Assembly: GCA_964019135.1 (NCBI GenBank)
Contig: OZ025260.1
Location: 29,196,254-29,260,253 of the forward strand
Length of the DNA stretch: 64,000 bases
Direction of reading: 5' to 3'
DNA from: Arenicola marina
Taxonomy: Eukaryota > Annelida > Polychaeta > Arenicolidae
Part shown: positions 1-15,000 of the stretch, one piece after another
How positions within the stretch are numbered: position 1 is the stretch's first letter
Layout of the letters: every line of letters starts with the position of its first letter
Made by a program: the position numbers and the translations under genes
Notes under the pieces: model-generated
Databases searched by the model: none
What the model saw: the letters and a program-made list of their open reading frames with translations, nothing else
Told to the model about the DNA's origin: nothing

Positions 1-3000
1 CTGTCATGTATCACCTGATTGTTGGAAAGCCCTACATGTGACTGTCATGTATCACTTGATTGTTGGAAAGCCCTCCTTGTGACTGTCATGTATCACCTGA
101 TTGTTGAAAAGCCCTTCTTGTGACTGTCATGTATCACCTGATTGTTCAAAAGCCCTTCATGTGACTGTCATGTATCACCTGATTGTTGGAAAGCCCTACT
201 TGTGACTGTCATGTATCACCTGATTGTTGAAAAGCCCTTCTTGTGACTGTGATGTATCACCTGATTGTTGGAAAGCCCTTCTTGTGACTGTCATGTATCA
301 CCTGATTGTTGGAAAGCCCTACTTGTGACTGTCATGTATCACTTGTTTGTTGGAAAGCCCTCCTTGTGACTGTCATGTATCACCTGATTGTTGGAAAGCC
401 TTTCTTGTGACTGTCATGTATCACCTGATTGTTGGAAAGCCCTTCTTGTGACTGTCATGTATCACTTGATTGTTGGAAAGCCCTCCTTGTGACTGTCATG
501 TATCACCTGATTGTTGAAAAGCCCTTCTGGGGACTGTCATGTATCACCTGATTGTTGGAAAGCCCTTCTTGTGACTGTCATGTATCACCTGATTGTTGGA
601 AAGCCCTACTTGTGACGGTCATGTATCACCTGATTGTTGGAAAGCCCTCCATGTGACTGTCATGTATCACCTGATTGTTGGAAAGCCCTTCTTGTGACTG
701 TCATGTATCACCTGATTGTTGGAAAGCCCTTCTTGTGACTGTCATGTATCACTTGATTGTTGGAAAGCCCTCCTTGTGACTGTCATGTATCACCTGATTG
801 TTGAAAAACCCTTCTTGGAACTGTCATATATCACCTGATTGTTGGAAAGCCCTCCTTGTGACTGTCATGTATCACCTGATTGTTGAAAAGCTCTTCTTGT
901 GACTGTCATGTAGCACCTGATTGTTGGAAAACCTTCTTGTGACTCTTATGTATCACCTGATTGTTGGAAAGCCCTTCTTGTGACTGTCATGTATCACCTG
1001 ATTGTTGGAAAGCCCTTCTTGTGACTGTCATGTATCACCTGATTGTTGGAAAGCCCTACTTGTGACTGTCATGTATCACCTGATTGGTGAAAAGCCCTTC
1101 TTGTGACTGTCATGTATCACCTGATTGTTGGAAAGCCCTACTTGTGACTGTCATGTATCACCTGATTGTTGGAAAGCCCTCCTTGTGACTGTCATGTATC
1201 ACCTGATTGTTGGAAAGCTTTTCTTGTGACTGTCATGTATCACCTGATTGTTGGAAAGCCCTTCTTGTGACTGTCATGTATCACTTGATTGTTGGAAAGC
1301 CCTCCTTGTAACTGTCATGTATCACCTGATTGTTGAAAAGCCCTTCTTGGGACTGTCATGTATCACTTGATTGTTGCAAAGCCCTCAGTGTGATTGTCAT
1401 GTATCACTTAATTGTTGAAAAGCCCTCCGTGTGACTGTCATGTATCACCTGATTGTTGGAAAGCCCTTCTTGTGACTGTCATGTATCACCTGATTGTTGG
1501 AAAGCCCTTCTTGTGACTGTCATGTATCACTTGATTGTTGCAAAGCCCTCAGTGTGATTGTTATGTATCACTTAATTGTTGAAAAGCCCTCCGTGTGACT
1601 GTCATGTATCACCCGATTGTTGGAAAGCCCTTCTTGTGACTGTCATGTATCACCTGATTGTTGAAAAGCCCTTCTTGTGACTGTCATGTATCACCTGATT
1701 TGTTGAAAAGCCCTCCTTGTGACTGTCATGTATCACCTGATTGTTGAAAAGCCCTTCTTGTGACTGTCATGTATCACCTGATTGTTGGAAAACCCTTCTT
1801 GTGACTCTCATGTATCACCTGATTGTTGGAAAGCCCTACTTGTTACTGTCATGTATCACCTGATTGTTGAAAAGCCCTTCTTGTGACTGTCATGTATCAC
1901 CTGATTGTTGGAAGGCCCTCCTTGTGACTGTCATGTATCACCTGATTGTTGAAAAGCCCTTCTTGTGACTGTCATATATCACCTGATTTGTTGAAAAGCC
2001 CTTTTTGTGACTGTCATGTACCACCTGATTGTTGGAAAGCCCTCCTTGTGACCGTCATGTATCACCTGATTGTTACAAAAGCCTTACTTGTGACTGTCAT
2101 GTATCACTTGATTGTTGAAAAGCCCCTCTTGTGACTGTCATGTAGCACCTGATTTGTTGAAACGCCCTTCTTGTGACTGTCATGTATGACCTGATTGTTG
2201 GAAAGCCCTCCTTGTGACTGTCATGTATCACCTGATTGTTGAAAAGCTCTTCTTGTGACTGTCATGTAGCACCTGATTTGTTGAAAAGCCCTTCTTGTGA
2301 CTGTCATGTATCACCTGATTGTTGGAAAGCCCTCCTTGTGACTGTCATGTATCACCTGATTGTTGGAAAACCCTTCTTGTGACTCTCATGTATCACATGA
2401 TTGTTGCAAAGCCCTACTTGTGACTGTCATGTATCACCTGATTGTTGAAAAGCCCTCCTTGTGACTGTCATGTATCACCTGATTGTTAAAAACGCCCTTC
2501 CTGTGACTCTCATGTATCACCTGATTGTTGGAAAGCCCTCCGTGTGACTGTCATGTATCACCTGATTGTTGAAAAGCCCTTCTTGTGACTGTCATGTATC
2601 ACCTGATTGTTGGAAAGCCCTCCTTGTGACTGTCATGTATCACCTGATTGTTAAAAAGCCCTCCTTGTGACTCTCATGTATCACCTGATTGTTGGAAAGC
2701 CCTTCTTGTGACTGTCATGTATCACCTGATTGTTGGAAAGCCTTTCTTGTGACTGTCATGTATCACCGGATTGTTGGAAAGCCCTCCTTGTGACTGTCAT
2801 GTATTACCTGATTGTTGAAAAGCCCTTCTTGTGACTGTCATGTATCACTTGATTGTTGGAAAGCCCTCCTTGTGACTGTCATGTATCACCTGATTGTTGA
2901 AAAACCCTTCTTGTGACTGTCATGTATCACCTGATTGTTGAAAAGCCCTTCTTGTGACTGTCATGTATCACCTGATTGATGGAAAGCCCTCCTTGTGACT

Positions 3001-6000
3001 GTCATGTATTACCTGATTGTTGGAAAGCCCTCCTTGTGACTGTCATGTATCACCTGATTGTTGAAAAGCCCTTCTTGTGACTGTCAAATATCACCTGATT
3101 GTCAGAAAGCCCTCCTTGTGACTGTCATGTATCACCTGATTGTTGAAAAGCTCTTCTTGTGACTGTCATGTATCACCTGATTGTTGAAAAACTCTTCTTG
3201 TGACTGTCATGTATCACCTGATTGTTGGAAAGCCCTTCTTGTGACTGTCATGTATCACCTGATTGTTGGAAAGCTCTTCTTGTGACTGTCATGTATCACC
3301 TGATTGTTGGAAAGCCCTCCTTGTGACTGTCATGTATCACCTGATTGTTGAAAAGCCCTTCTTGTGACTGTCATGTATCACCTGATTGTTGGAAAGCCCT
3401 CCTTGTGACTGTCATGTATCACCTGATTGTTGAAAAACCCTTCTTGTGACTGTCATGTATCACCTGATTGTTGAAAAGCCCTTCTTGTGACTGTCATGTA
3501 TCACCTGATTGTTGGAAAGCCCTCCTTGTGACTGTCGTGTATTACCTGATTGTTGGAAAGCCCTCCTTGTGACTGTCATGTATCACCTGATTGTTGGAAA
3601 GCCCTCCTTGTGACTGTCATGTATCACCTGATTGTTGAAAAGCCCTTCTTGTGACTGTCAAGTATCACCTGATTGTTAGAAATCCCTCCTTGTGACTGTC
3701 ATGTATCACCTGATTGTTGAAAAGCTCTTCTTGTGACTGTCATGTATCACCTGATTGTTGAAAAGCCCTTCTTGTGACTGTCATGTATCACCTGATTGTT
3801 GGAAAGCCCTCCTTGTGACTGTCATGTATCACCTGATTGTTGGAAAGCCCTCCTTGTGACTCATGTATCACCTGATTGTTGGAAAGCCCTCCTTGTGACT
3901 GTCATGTATCACCTGATTGTTAAAAAGCCCTCCTTGTGACTATCATGTATTACCTGATTGTTGGAAAGCCCCCCTTGTGACTGTCATGTATCACCTAATT
4001 GTTGAAAAGCCCTCCTTGTGACTGTCATGTATCACCTGATTGTTGGAAAGCCCTCCTTGTGACTGTCATGTATCACCTGATTGTTGAAAAGCCCTTCTTG
4101 TGACTGTCAAGTATCACCTGATTGTTAGAAAGCCCTCCTTGTGACTGTCATGTATCACCTGATTGTTGAAAAGCTCTTCTTGTGACTGTCATGTATCACC
4201 TGCTTGTTGAAAAGCCCTTCTTGTGACTGTCATGTATCACCTGATTGTTGGAAAGCCCTCCTTGTGACTGTCATGTATCACCTGATTGTTAGAAAGCCCT
4301 CCTTGTGACTCATGTATCACCTGATTGTTGGAAAGCCCTCCTTGTGACTGTCATGTATCACCTGATTGTTGGAAAGCCCTATCTGTGACTGTCATGTATC
4401 ACCTGATTGTTGAAAAGCCCTTCTTGTGACTGTCATGTATCACCTGATTGTTGGAAAGCCCTACTTGTGACTGTCATGTATCACCTGATTGTTGGAAAGC
4501 CCTCTTTGTGACTGTCATGTATCACCTGATTGTTGGAAAGCTTTTCTTGTGACTGCCATGTATCACCTGATTGTTGGAAAGCCCTTCTTGTGACTGTCAT
4601 GTATCACTTGATTGTTGGAAAGCCCTCCTTGTGACTGTCATGTATCACCTGATTGTTGAAAAGCCCTTCTTGGGACTGTCATGTATCACTTGATTGTTGC
4701 AAAGCCCTCAGTGTGATTGTCATGTATCACTTAATTGTTGAAAAGCCCTCCGTGTGACTGTCATGTATCACCTGATTGTTGGAAAGCCCTTCTTGTGACT
4801 GTCATGTATCACCTGATTGTTGGAAAGCCTTTCTTGTGACTGTCATGTATCACTTGATTGTTGCAAAGCCCTCAGTGTGATTGTCATGTATCACTTAATT
4901 GTTGAAAAGCCCTCCGTGTGACTGTCATGTATCACCTGATTGTTGGAAAGCCCTTCTTGTGACTGTCATGTATCACCTGATTGTTGGAAAGCCCTTCTTG
5001 TCACTGTCATGTATCACCTGATTGTTGGAAAACCCTTCTTGTGACTCTCATGTATCACCTGATTGTTGGAAAGCCCTACTTGTTACTGTCATGTATCACC
5101 TGATTGTTGGAAAGCCCTCCTTGTGACTGTCATGTATTACCTGATTGTTGAAAAGCCCTTCTTGTGACTGTCATGTATCACCTAATTGTTGGAAAGCCCT
5201 CCTTGTGACTGTCATATATCACCTGATTGTTGAAAAACCCTTCTTGTGACTGTCATGTATCACCTGATTGTTGAAAAGCCCTTCTTGTGACTGTCATGTA
5301 TCACCTGATTGTTGGAAAGCCCTACTTGTGACTGTCATGTATCACCTGATTGTTGGAAAGCCCTCCTTGTGACTGTCATGTATCACCTGATTGTTGGAAA
5401 GCCCTTCTTGTGACTGTCATGTATCACCTGATTGTTGGAAAACCTTCTTGTGACTCTTATGTATCACCTGATTGTTGGAAAGCCCTTCTTGTGACTGTCA
5501 TGTTTCACCTGATTGTTGGAAAGCCCTTCTTGTGACTGTCATGTATCACCTGATTGTTGGAAAGCCCTACTTGTGACTGTCATGTATCACCTGATTGTTG
5601 AAAAGCCCTTCTTATGACTGTCATGTATCACCTGATTGTTGGAAAGCCCTACTTGTGACTGTCATGTATCACCTGATTGTTGGAAAGCCCTCCTTGTGAC
5701 TGTCATGTATCACCTAATTGTTGGAAAGCCCTCCTTGTGACTGTCATATATCACCTGATTGTTGAAAAACCCTTCTTGTGACTGTCATGTATCACCTGAT
5801 TGTTGAAAAGCCCTTCTTGTGACTGTCATGTATCACCTGATTGTTGGAAAGCCCTACTTGTGACTGTCATATATCACCTGATTGTTGGAAAGCCCTTCTT
5901 GTGACTGTCATGTATCACCTGATTGTTGAAAAGCCCTTTCTGTGACTGTCATGTATCACCTGATTGTTGGAAAACCTTCTTGTGACTCTTATGTATCACC

Positions 6001-9000
6001 TGATTGTTGGAAAGCCCTTCTTGTGACTGTCATGTTTCACCTGATTGTTGGAAAGCCCTTCTTGTGACTGTCATGTATCACCTGATTGTTGAAAAGCCCT
6101 ACTTGTGACTGTCATGTATCACCTGATTGTTGAAAAGCCCTTCTTATGACTGTCATGTATCACCTGATTGTTGGAAAGCCCTACTTGTGACTGTCATGTA
6201 TCACCTGATTGTTGGAAAGCCCTCCTTGTGACTGTCATGTATCACCTGATTGTTGGAAAGCTTTTCTTGTGACTGTCATGTATCACCTGATTGTTGGAAA
6301 GCCCTTCTTGTGACTGTCATGTATCACTTGATTGTTGGAAAGCCCTCCTTGTGACTGTCATGTATCACCTGATTGTTGAAAAGCCCTTCTTGGGACTGTC
6401 ATGTATCACTTGATTGTTGCAAAGCCCTCAGTGTGATTGTCATGTATCACTTAATTGTTGAAAAGCCCTCCGTGTGACTGTCATGTATCACCTGATTGTT
6501 GGAAAGCCCTTCTTGTGACTGTCATGTATCACCTGATTGTTGGAAAGTCCTTCTTGTGACTGTCATGTATCACTTGATTGTTGCAAAGCCCTCAGTGTGA
6601 TTGTCATGTATCACTTAATTGTTGAAAAGCCCTCCGTGTGACTGTCATGTATCACCTGATTGTTGGAAAGCCCTTCTTGTGACTGTCATGTATCACCTGA
6701 TTGTTGGAAAGCCCTTCTTGTCACTGTCATGTATCACCTGATTGTTGGAAAACCCTTCTTGTGACTCTCATGTATCACCTGATTGTTGGAAAGCCCTACT
6801 TGTTACTGTCATGTATCACCTGATTGTTGGAAAGCCCTCCTTGTGACTGTCATGTATTACCTGATTGTTGAAAAGCCCTTCTTGTGACTGTCATGTATCA
6901 CCTAATTGTTGGAAAGCCCTCCTTGTGACTGTCATATATCACCTGATTGTTGAAAAACCCTTCTTGTGACTGTCATGTATCACCTGATTGTTGAAAAGCC
7001 CTTCTTGTGACTGTCATGTATCACCTGATTGTTGGAAAGCCCTACTTGTGACTGTCATGTATCACCTGATTGTTGGAAAGCCCTCCTTGTGACTGTCATG
7101 TATCACCTGATTGTTGGAAAGCCCTTCTTGTGACTGTCATGTATCACCTGATTGTTGGAAAGCCCTTCTTGTGACTGTCATGTATCACCTGATTGTTGGA
7201 AAGCCCTCCTTGTGACTGTCATGTATTACCTGATTGTTGAAAAGCCCTTCTTGTGACTGTCATGTATCACCTAATTGTTGGAAAGCCCTCCTTGTGACTG
7301 TCATGTATCACCTGATTGTTGAAAAACCCTTCTTGTGACTGTCATGTATCACCTGATTGTTGAAAAGCCCTTCTTGTGACTGTCATGTATCACCTGATTG
7401 TTGGAAAGCCCTACTTGTGACTGTCATGTATCACCTGATTGTTGGAAAGCCCTCCTTGTGACTGTCATGTATCACCTGATTGTTGGAAAGCCCTTCTTGT
7501 GACTGTCATGTATCACCTGATTGTTGGAAAGCCCTACATGTGACTGTCATGTATCACTTGATTGTTGGAAAGCCCTCCTTGTGACTGTCATGTATCACCT
7601 GATTGTTGAAAAGCCCTTCTTGTGACTGTCATGTATCACCTGATTGTTCAAAAGCCCTTCATGTGACTGTCATGTATCACCTGATTGTTGGAAAGCCCTA
7701 CTTGTGACTGTCATGTATCACCTGATTGTTGAAAAGCCCTTCTTGTGACTGTGATGTATCACCTGATTGTTGGAAAGCCCTTCTTGTGACTGTCATGTAT
7801 CACCTGATTGTTGGAAAGCCCTACTTGTGACTGTCATGTATCACTTGTTTGTTGGAAAGCCCTCCTTGTGACTGTCATGTATCACCTGATTGTTGGAAAG
7901 CCTTTCTTGTGACTGTCATGTATCACCTGATTGTTGGAAAGCCCTTCTTGTGACTGTCATGTATCACTTGATTGTTGGAAAGCCCTCCTTGTGACTGTCA
8001 TGTATCACCTGATTGTTGAAAAGCCCTTCTGGGGACTGTCATGTATCACCTGATTGTTGGAAAGCCCTTCTTGTGACTGTCATGTATCACCTGATTGTTG
8101 GAAAGCCCTACTTGTGACGGTCATGTATCACCTGATTGTTGGAAAGCCCTCCATGTGACTGTCATGTATCACCTGATTGTTGGAAAGCCCTTCTTGTGAC
8201 TGTCATGTATCACCTGATTGTTGGAAAGCCCTTCTTGTGACTGTCATGTATCACTTGATTGTTGGAAAGCCCTCCTTGTGACTGTCATGTATCACCTGAT
8301 TGTTGAAAAACCCTTCTTGGAACTGTCATATATCACCTGATTGTTGGAAAGCCCTCCTTGTGACTGTCATGTATCACCTGATTGTTGAAAAGCTCTTCTT
8401 GTGACTGTCATGTAGCACCTGATTGTTGGAAAACCTTCTTGTGACTCTTATGTATCACCTGATTGTTGGAAAGCCCTTCTTGTGACTGTCATGTATCACC
8501 TGATTGTTGGAAAGCCCTTCTTGTGACTGTCATGTATCACCTGATTGTTGGAAAGCCCTACTTGTGACTGTCATGTATCACCTGATTGGTGAAAAGCCCT
8601 TCTTGTGACTGTCATGTATCACCTGATTGTTGGAAAGCCCTACTTGTGACTGTCATGTATCACCTGATTGTTGGAAAGCCCTCCTTGTGACTGTCATGTA
8701 TCACCTGATTGTTGGAAAGCTTTTCTTGTGACTGTCATGTATCACCTGATTGTTGGAAAGCCCTTCTTGTGACTGTCATGTATCACTTGATTGTTGGAAA
8801 GCCCTCCTTGTAACTGTCATGTATCACCTGATTGTTGAAAAGCCCTTCTTGGGACTGTCATGTATCACTTGATTGTTGCAAAGCCCTCAGTGTGATTGTC
8901 ATGTATCACTTAATTGTTGAAAAGCCCTCCGTGTGACTGTCATGTATCACCTGATTGTTGGAAAGCCCTTCTTGTGACTGTCATGTATCACCTGATTGTT

Positions 9001-12000
9001 GGAAAGCCCTTCTTGTGACTGTCATGTATCACTTGATTGTTGCAAAGCCCTCAGTGTGATTGTTATGTATCACTTAATTGTTGAAAAGCCCTCCGTGTGA
9101 CTGTCATGTATCACCTGATTGTTGGAAAGCCCTTCTTGTGACTGTCATGTATCACCTGATTGTTGAAAAGCCCTTCTTGTGACTGTCATGTATCACCTGA
9201 TTTGTTGAAAAGCCCTCCTTGTGACTGTCATGTATCACCTGATTGTTGAAAAGCCCTTCTTGTGACTGTCATGTATCACCTGATTGTTGGAAAGCCCTTC
9301 TTGTCACTGTCATGTATCACCTGATTGTTGGAAAACCCTTCTTGTGACTCTCATGTATCACCTGATTGTTGGAAAGCCCTACTTGTTACTGTCATGTATC
9401 ACCTGATTGTTGGAAAGCCCTCCTTGTGACTGTCATGTATTACCTGATTGTTGAAAAGCCCTTCTTGTGACTGTCATGTATCACCTAATTGTTGGAAAGC
9501 CCTCCTTGTGACTGTCATATATCACCTGATTGTTGAAAAACCCTTCTTGTGACTGTCATGTATCACCTGATTGTTGAAAAGCCCTTCTTGTGACTGTCAT
9601 GTATCACCTGATTGTTGGAAAGCCCTACTTGTGACTGTCATGTATCACCTGATTGTTGGAAAGCCCTCCTTGTGACTGTCATGTATCACCTGATTGTTGG
9701 AAAGCCCTTCTTGTGACTGTCATGTATCACCTGATTGTTGGAAAACCTTCTTGTGACTCTTATGTATCACCTGATTGTTGGAAAGCCCTTCTTGTGACTG
9801 TCATGTTTCACCTGATTGTTGGAAAGCCCTTCTTGTGACTGTCATGTATCACCTGATTGTTGGAAAGCCCTACTTGTGACTGTCATGTATCACCTGATTG
9901 TTGAAAAGCCCTTCTTATGACTGTCATGTATCACCTGATTGTTGGAAAGCCCTACTTGTGACTGTCATGTATCACCTGATTGTTGGAAAGCCCTCCTTGT
10001 GACTGTCATGTATCACCTAATTGTTGGAAAGCCCTCCTTGTGACTGTCATATATCACCTGATTGTTGAAAAACCCTTCTTGTGACTGTCATGTATCACCT
10101 GATTGTTGAAAAGCCCTTCTTGTGACTGTCATGTATCACCTGATTGTTGGAAAGCCCTACTTGTGACTGTCATATATCACCTGATTGTTGGAAAGCCCTT
10201 CTTGTGACTGTCATGTATCACCTGATTGTTGAAAAGCCCTTTCTGTGACTGTCATGTATCACCTGATTGTTGGAAAACCTTCTTGTGACTCTTATGTATC
10301 ACCTGATTGTTGGAAAGCCCTTCTTGTGACTGTCATGTTTCACCTGATTGTTGGAAAGCCCTTCTTGTGACTGTCATGTATCACCTGATTGTTGAAAAGC
10401 CCTACTTGTGACTGTCATGTATCACCTGATTGTTGAAAAGCCCTTCTTATGACTGTCATGTATCACCTGATTGTTGGAAAGCCCTACTTGTGACTGTCAT
10501 GTATCACCTGATTGTTGGAAAGCCCTCCTTGTGACTGTCATGTATCACCTGATTGTTGGAAAGCTTTTCTTGTGACTGTCATGTATCACCTGATTGTTGG
10601 AAAGCCCTTCTTGTGACTGTCATGTATCACTTGATTGTTGGAAAGCCCTCCTTGTGACTGTCATGTATCACCTGATTGTTGAAAAGCCCTTCTTGGGACT
10701 GTCATGTATCACTTGATTGTTGCAAAGCCCTCAGTGTGATTGTCATGTATCACTTAATTGTTGAAAAGCCCTCCGTGTGACTGTCATGTATCACCTGATT
10801 GTTGGAAAGCCCTTCTTGTGACTGTCATGTATCACCTGATTGTTGGAAAGTCCTTCTTGTGACTGTCATGTATCACTTGATTGTTGCAAAGCCCTCAGTG
10901 TGATTGTCATGTATCACTTAATTGTTGAAAAGCCCTCCGTGTGACTGTCATGTATCACCTGATTGTTGGAAAGCCCTTCTTGTGACTGTCATGTATCACC
11001 TGATTGTTGGAAAGCCCTTCTTGTCACTGTCATGTATCACCTGATTGTTGGAAAACCCTTCTTGTGACTCTCATGTATCACCTGATTGTTGGAAAGCCCT
11101 ACTTGTTACTGTCATGTATCACCTGATTGTTGGAAAGCCCTCCTTGTGACTGTCATGTATTACCTGATTGTTGAAAAGCCCTTCTTGTGACTGTCATGTA
11201 TCACCTAATTGTTGGAAAGCCCTCCTTGTGACTGTCATATATCACCTGATTGTTGAAAAACCCTTCTTGTGACTGTCATGTATCACCTGATTGTTGAAAA
11301 GCCCTTCTTGTGACTGTCATGTATCACCTGATTGTTGGAAAGCCCTACTTGTGACTGTCATGTATCACCTGATTGTTGGAAAGCCCTCCTTGTGACTGTC
11401 ATGTATCACCTGATTGTTGGAAAGCCCTTCTTGTGACTGTCATGTATCACCTGATTGTTGGAAAGCCCTTCTTGTGACTGTCATGTATCACCTGATTGTT
11501 GGAAAGCCCTCCTTGTGACTGTCATGTATTACCTGATTGTTGAAAAGCCCTTCTTGTGACTGTCATGTATCACCTAATTGTTGGAAAGCCCTCCTTGTGA
11601 CTGTCATGTATCACCTGATTGTTGAAAAACCCTTCTTGTGACTGTCATGTATCACCTGATTGTTGAAAAGCCCTTCTTGTGACTGTCATGTATCACCTGA
11701 TTGTTGGAAAGCCCTACTTGTGACTGTCATGTATCACCTGATTGTTGGAAAGCCCTCCTTGTGACTGTCATGTATCACCTGATTGTTGGAAAGCCCTTCT
11801 TGTGACTGTCATGTATCACCTGATTGTTGGAAAGCCCTACATGTGACTGTCATGTATCACTTGATTGTTGGAAAGCCCTCCTTGTGACTGTCATGTATCA
11901 CCTGATTGTTGAAAAGCCCTTCTTGTGACTGTCATGTATCACCTGATTGTTCAAAAGCCCTTCATGTGACTGTCATGTATCACCTGATTGTTGGAAAGCC

Positions 12001-15000
12001 CTACTTGTGACTGTCATGTATCACCTGATTGTTGAAAAGCCCTTCTTGTGACTGTGATGTATCACCTGATTGTTGGAAAGCCCTTCTTGTGACTGTCATG
12101 TATCACCTGATTGTTGGAAAGCCCTACTTGTGACTGTCATGTATCACTTGTTTGTTGGAAAGCCCTCCTTGTGACTGTCATGTATCACCTGATTGTTGGA
12201 AAGCCTTTCTTGTGACTGTCATGTATCACCTGATTGTTGGAAAGCCCTTCTTGTGACTGTCATGTATCACTTGATTGTTGGAAAGCCCTCCTTGTGACTG
12301 TCATGTATCACCTGATTGTTGAAAAGCCCTTCTGGGGACTGTCATGTATCACCTGATTGTTGGAAAGCCCTTCTTGTGACTGTCATGTATCACCTGATTG
12401 TTGGAAAGCCCTACTTGTGACGGTCATGTATCACCTGATTGTTGGAAAGCCCTCCATGTGACTGTCATGTATCACCTGATTGTTGGAAAGCCCTTCTTGT
12501 GACTGTCATGTATCACCTGATTGTTGGAAAGCCCTTCTTGTGACTGTCATGTATCACTTGATTGTTGGAAAGCCCTCCTTGTGACTGTCATGTATCACCT
12601 GATTGTTGAAAAACCCTTCTTGGAACTGTCATATATCACCTGATTGTTGGAAAGCCCTCCTTGTGACTGTCATGTATCACCTGATTGTTGAAAAGCTCTT
12701 CTTGTGACTGTCATGTAGCACCTGATTGTTGGAAAACCTTCTTGTGACTCTTATGTATCACCTGATTGTTGGAAAGCCCTTCTTGTGACTGTCATGTATC
12801 ACCTGATTGTTGGAAAGCCCTTCTTGTGACTGTCATGTATCACCTGATTGTTGGAAAGCCCTACTTGTGACTGTCATGTATCACCTGATTGGTGAAAAGC
12901 CCTTCTTGTGACTGTCATGTATCACCTGATTGTTGGAAAGCCCTACTTGTGACTGTCATGTATCACCTGATTGTTGGAAAGCCCTCCTTGTGACTGTCAT
13001 GTATCACCTGATTGTTGGAAAGCTTTTCTTGTGACTGTCATGTATCACCTGATTGTTGGAAAGCCCTTCTTGTGACTGTCATGTATCACTTGATTGTTGG
13101 AAAGCCCTCCTTGTAACTGTCATGTATCACCTGATTGTTGAAAAGCCCTTCTTGGGACTGTCATGTATCACTTGATTGTTGCAAAGCCCTCAGTGTGATT
13201 GTCATGTATCACTTAATTGTTGAAAAGCCCTCCGTGTGACTGTCATGTATCACCTGATTGTTGGAAAGCCCTTCTTGTGACTGTCATGTATCACCTGATT
13301 GTTGGAAAGCCCTTCTTGTGACTGTCATGTATCACTTGATTGTTGCAAAGCCCTCAGTGTGATTGTTATGTATCACTTAATTGTTGAAAAGCCCTCCGTG
13401 TGACTGTCATGTATCACCTGATTGTTGGAAAGCCCTTCTTGTGACTGTCATGTATCACCTGATTGTTGAAAAGCCCTTCTTGTGACTGTCATGTATCACC
13501 TGATTTGTTGAAAAGCCCTCCTTGTGACTGTCATGTATCACCTGATTGTTGAAAAGCCCTTCTTGTGACTGTCATGTATCACCTGATTGTTGGAAAACCC
13601 TTCTTGTGACTCTCATGTATCACCTGATTGTTGGAAAGCCCTACTTGTTACTGTCATGTATCACCTGATTGTTGAAAAGCCCTTCTTGTGACTGTCATGT
13701 ATCACCTGATTGTTGGAAGGCCCTCCTTGTGACTGTCATGTATCACCTGATTGTTGAAAAGCCCTTCTTGTGACTGTCATATATCACCTGATTTGTTGAA
13801 AAGCCCTTTTTGTGACTGTCATGTACCACCTGATTGTTGGAAAGCCATCCTTGTGACCGTCATGTATCACCTGATTGTTACAAAAGCCTTACTTGTGACT
13901 GTCATGTATCACTTGATTGTTGAAAAGCCCTTCTTGTGACTGTCATGTAGCACCTGATTTGTTGAAACGCCCTTCTTGTGACTGTCATGTATGACCTGAT
14001 TGTTGGAAAGCCCTCCTTGTGACTGTCATGTATCACCTGATTGTTGAAAAGCTCTTCTTGTGACTGTCATGTTGCACCTGATTTGTTGAAAAGCCCTTCT
14101 TGTGACTGTCATGTATCACCTGATTGTTGGAAAGCCCTCCTTGTGACTGTCATGTATCACCTGATTGTTGGAAAACCCTTCTTGTGACTCTCATGTATCA
14201 CATGATTGTTGCAAAGCCCTACTTGTGACTGTCATGTATCACCTGATTGTTGAAAAGCCCTCCTTGTGACTGTCATGTATCACCTGATTGTTAAAAACGC
14301 CCTTCCTGTGACTCTCATGTATCACCTGATTGTTGGAAAGCCCTCCGTGTGACTGTCATGTATCACCTGATTGTTGAAAAGCCCTTCTTGTGACTGTCAT
14401 GTATCACCTGATTGTTGGAAAGCCCTCCTTGTGACTGTCATGTATCACCTGATTGTTAAAAAGCCCTCCTTGTGACTCTCATGTATCACCTGATTGTTGG
14501 AAAGCCCTTCTTGTGACTGTCATGTATCACCTGATTGTTGGAAAGCCTTTCTTGTGACTGTCATGTATCACCTGATTGTTGGAAAGCCCTCCTTGTGACT
14601 GTCATGTATTACCTGATTGTTGAAAAGCCCTTCTTGTGACTGTCATGTATCACTTGATTGTTGGAAAGCCCTCCTTGTGACTGTCATGTATCACCTGATT
14701 GTTGAAAAACCCTTCTTGTGACTGTCATGTATCACCTGATTGTTGAAAAGCCCTTCTTGTGACTGTCATGTATCACCTGATTGATGGAAAGCCCTCCTTG
14801 TGACTGTCATGTATTACCTGATTGTTGGAAAGCCCTCCTTGTGACTGTCATGTATCACCTGATTGTTGAAAAGCCCTTCTTGTGACTGTCAAATATCACC
14901 TGATTGTCAGAAAGCCCTCCTTGTGACTGTCATGTATCACCTGATTGTTGAAAAGCTCTTCTTGTGACTGTCATGTATCACCTGATTGTTGAAAAACTCT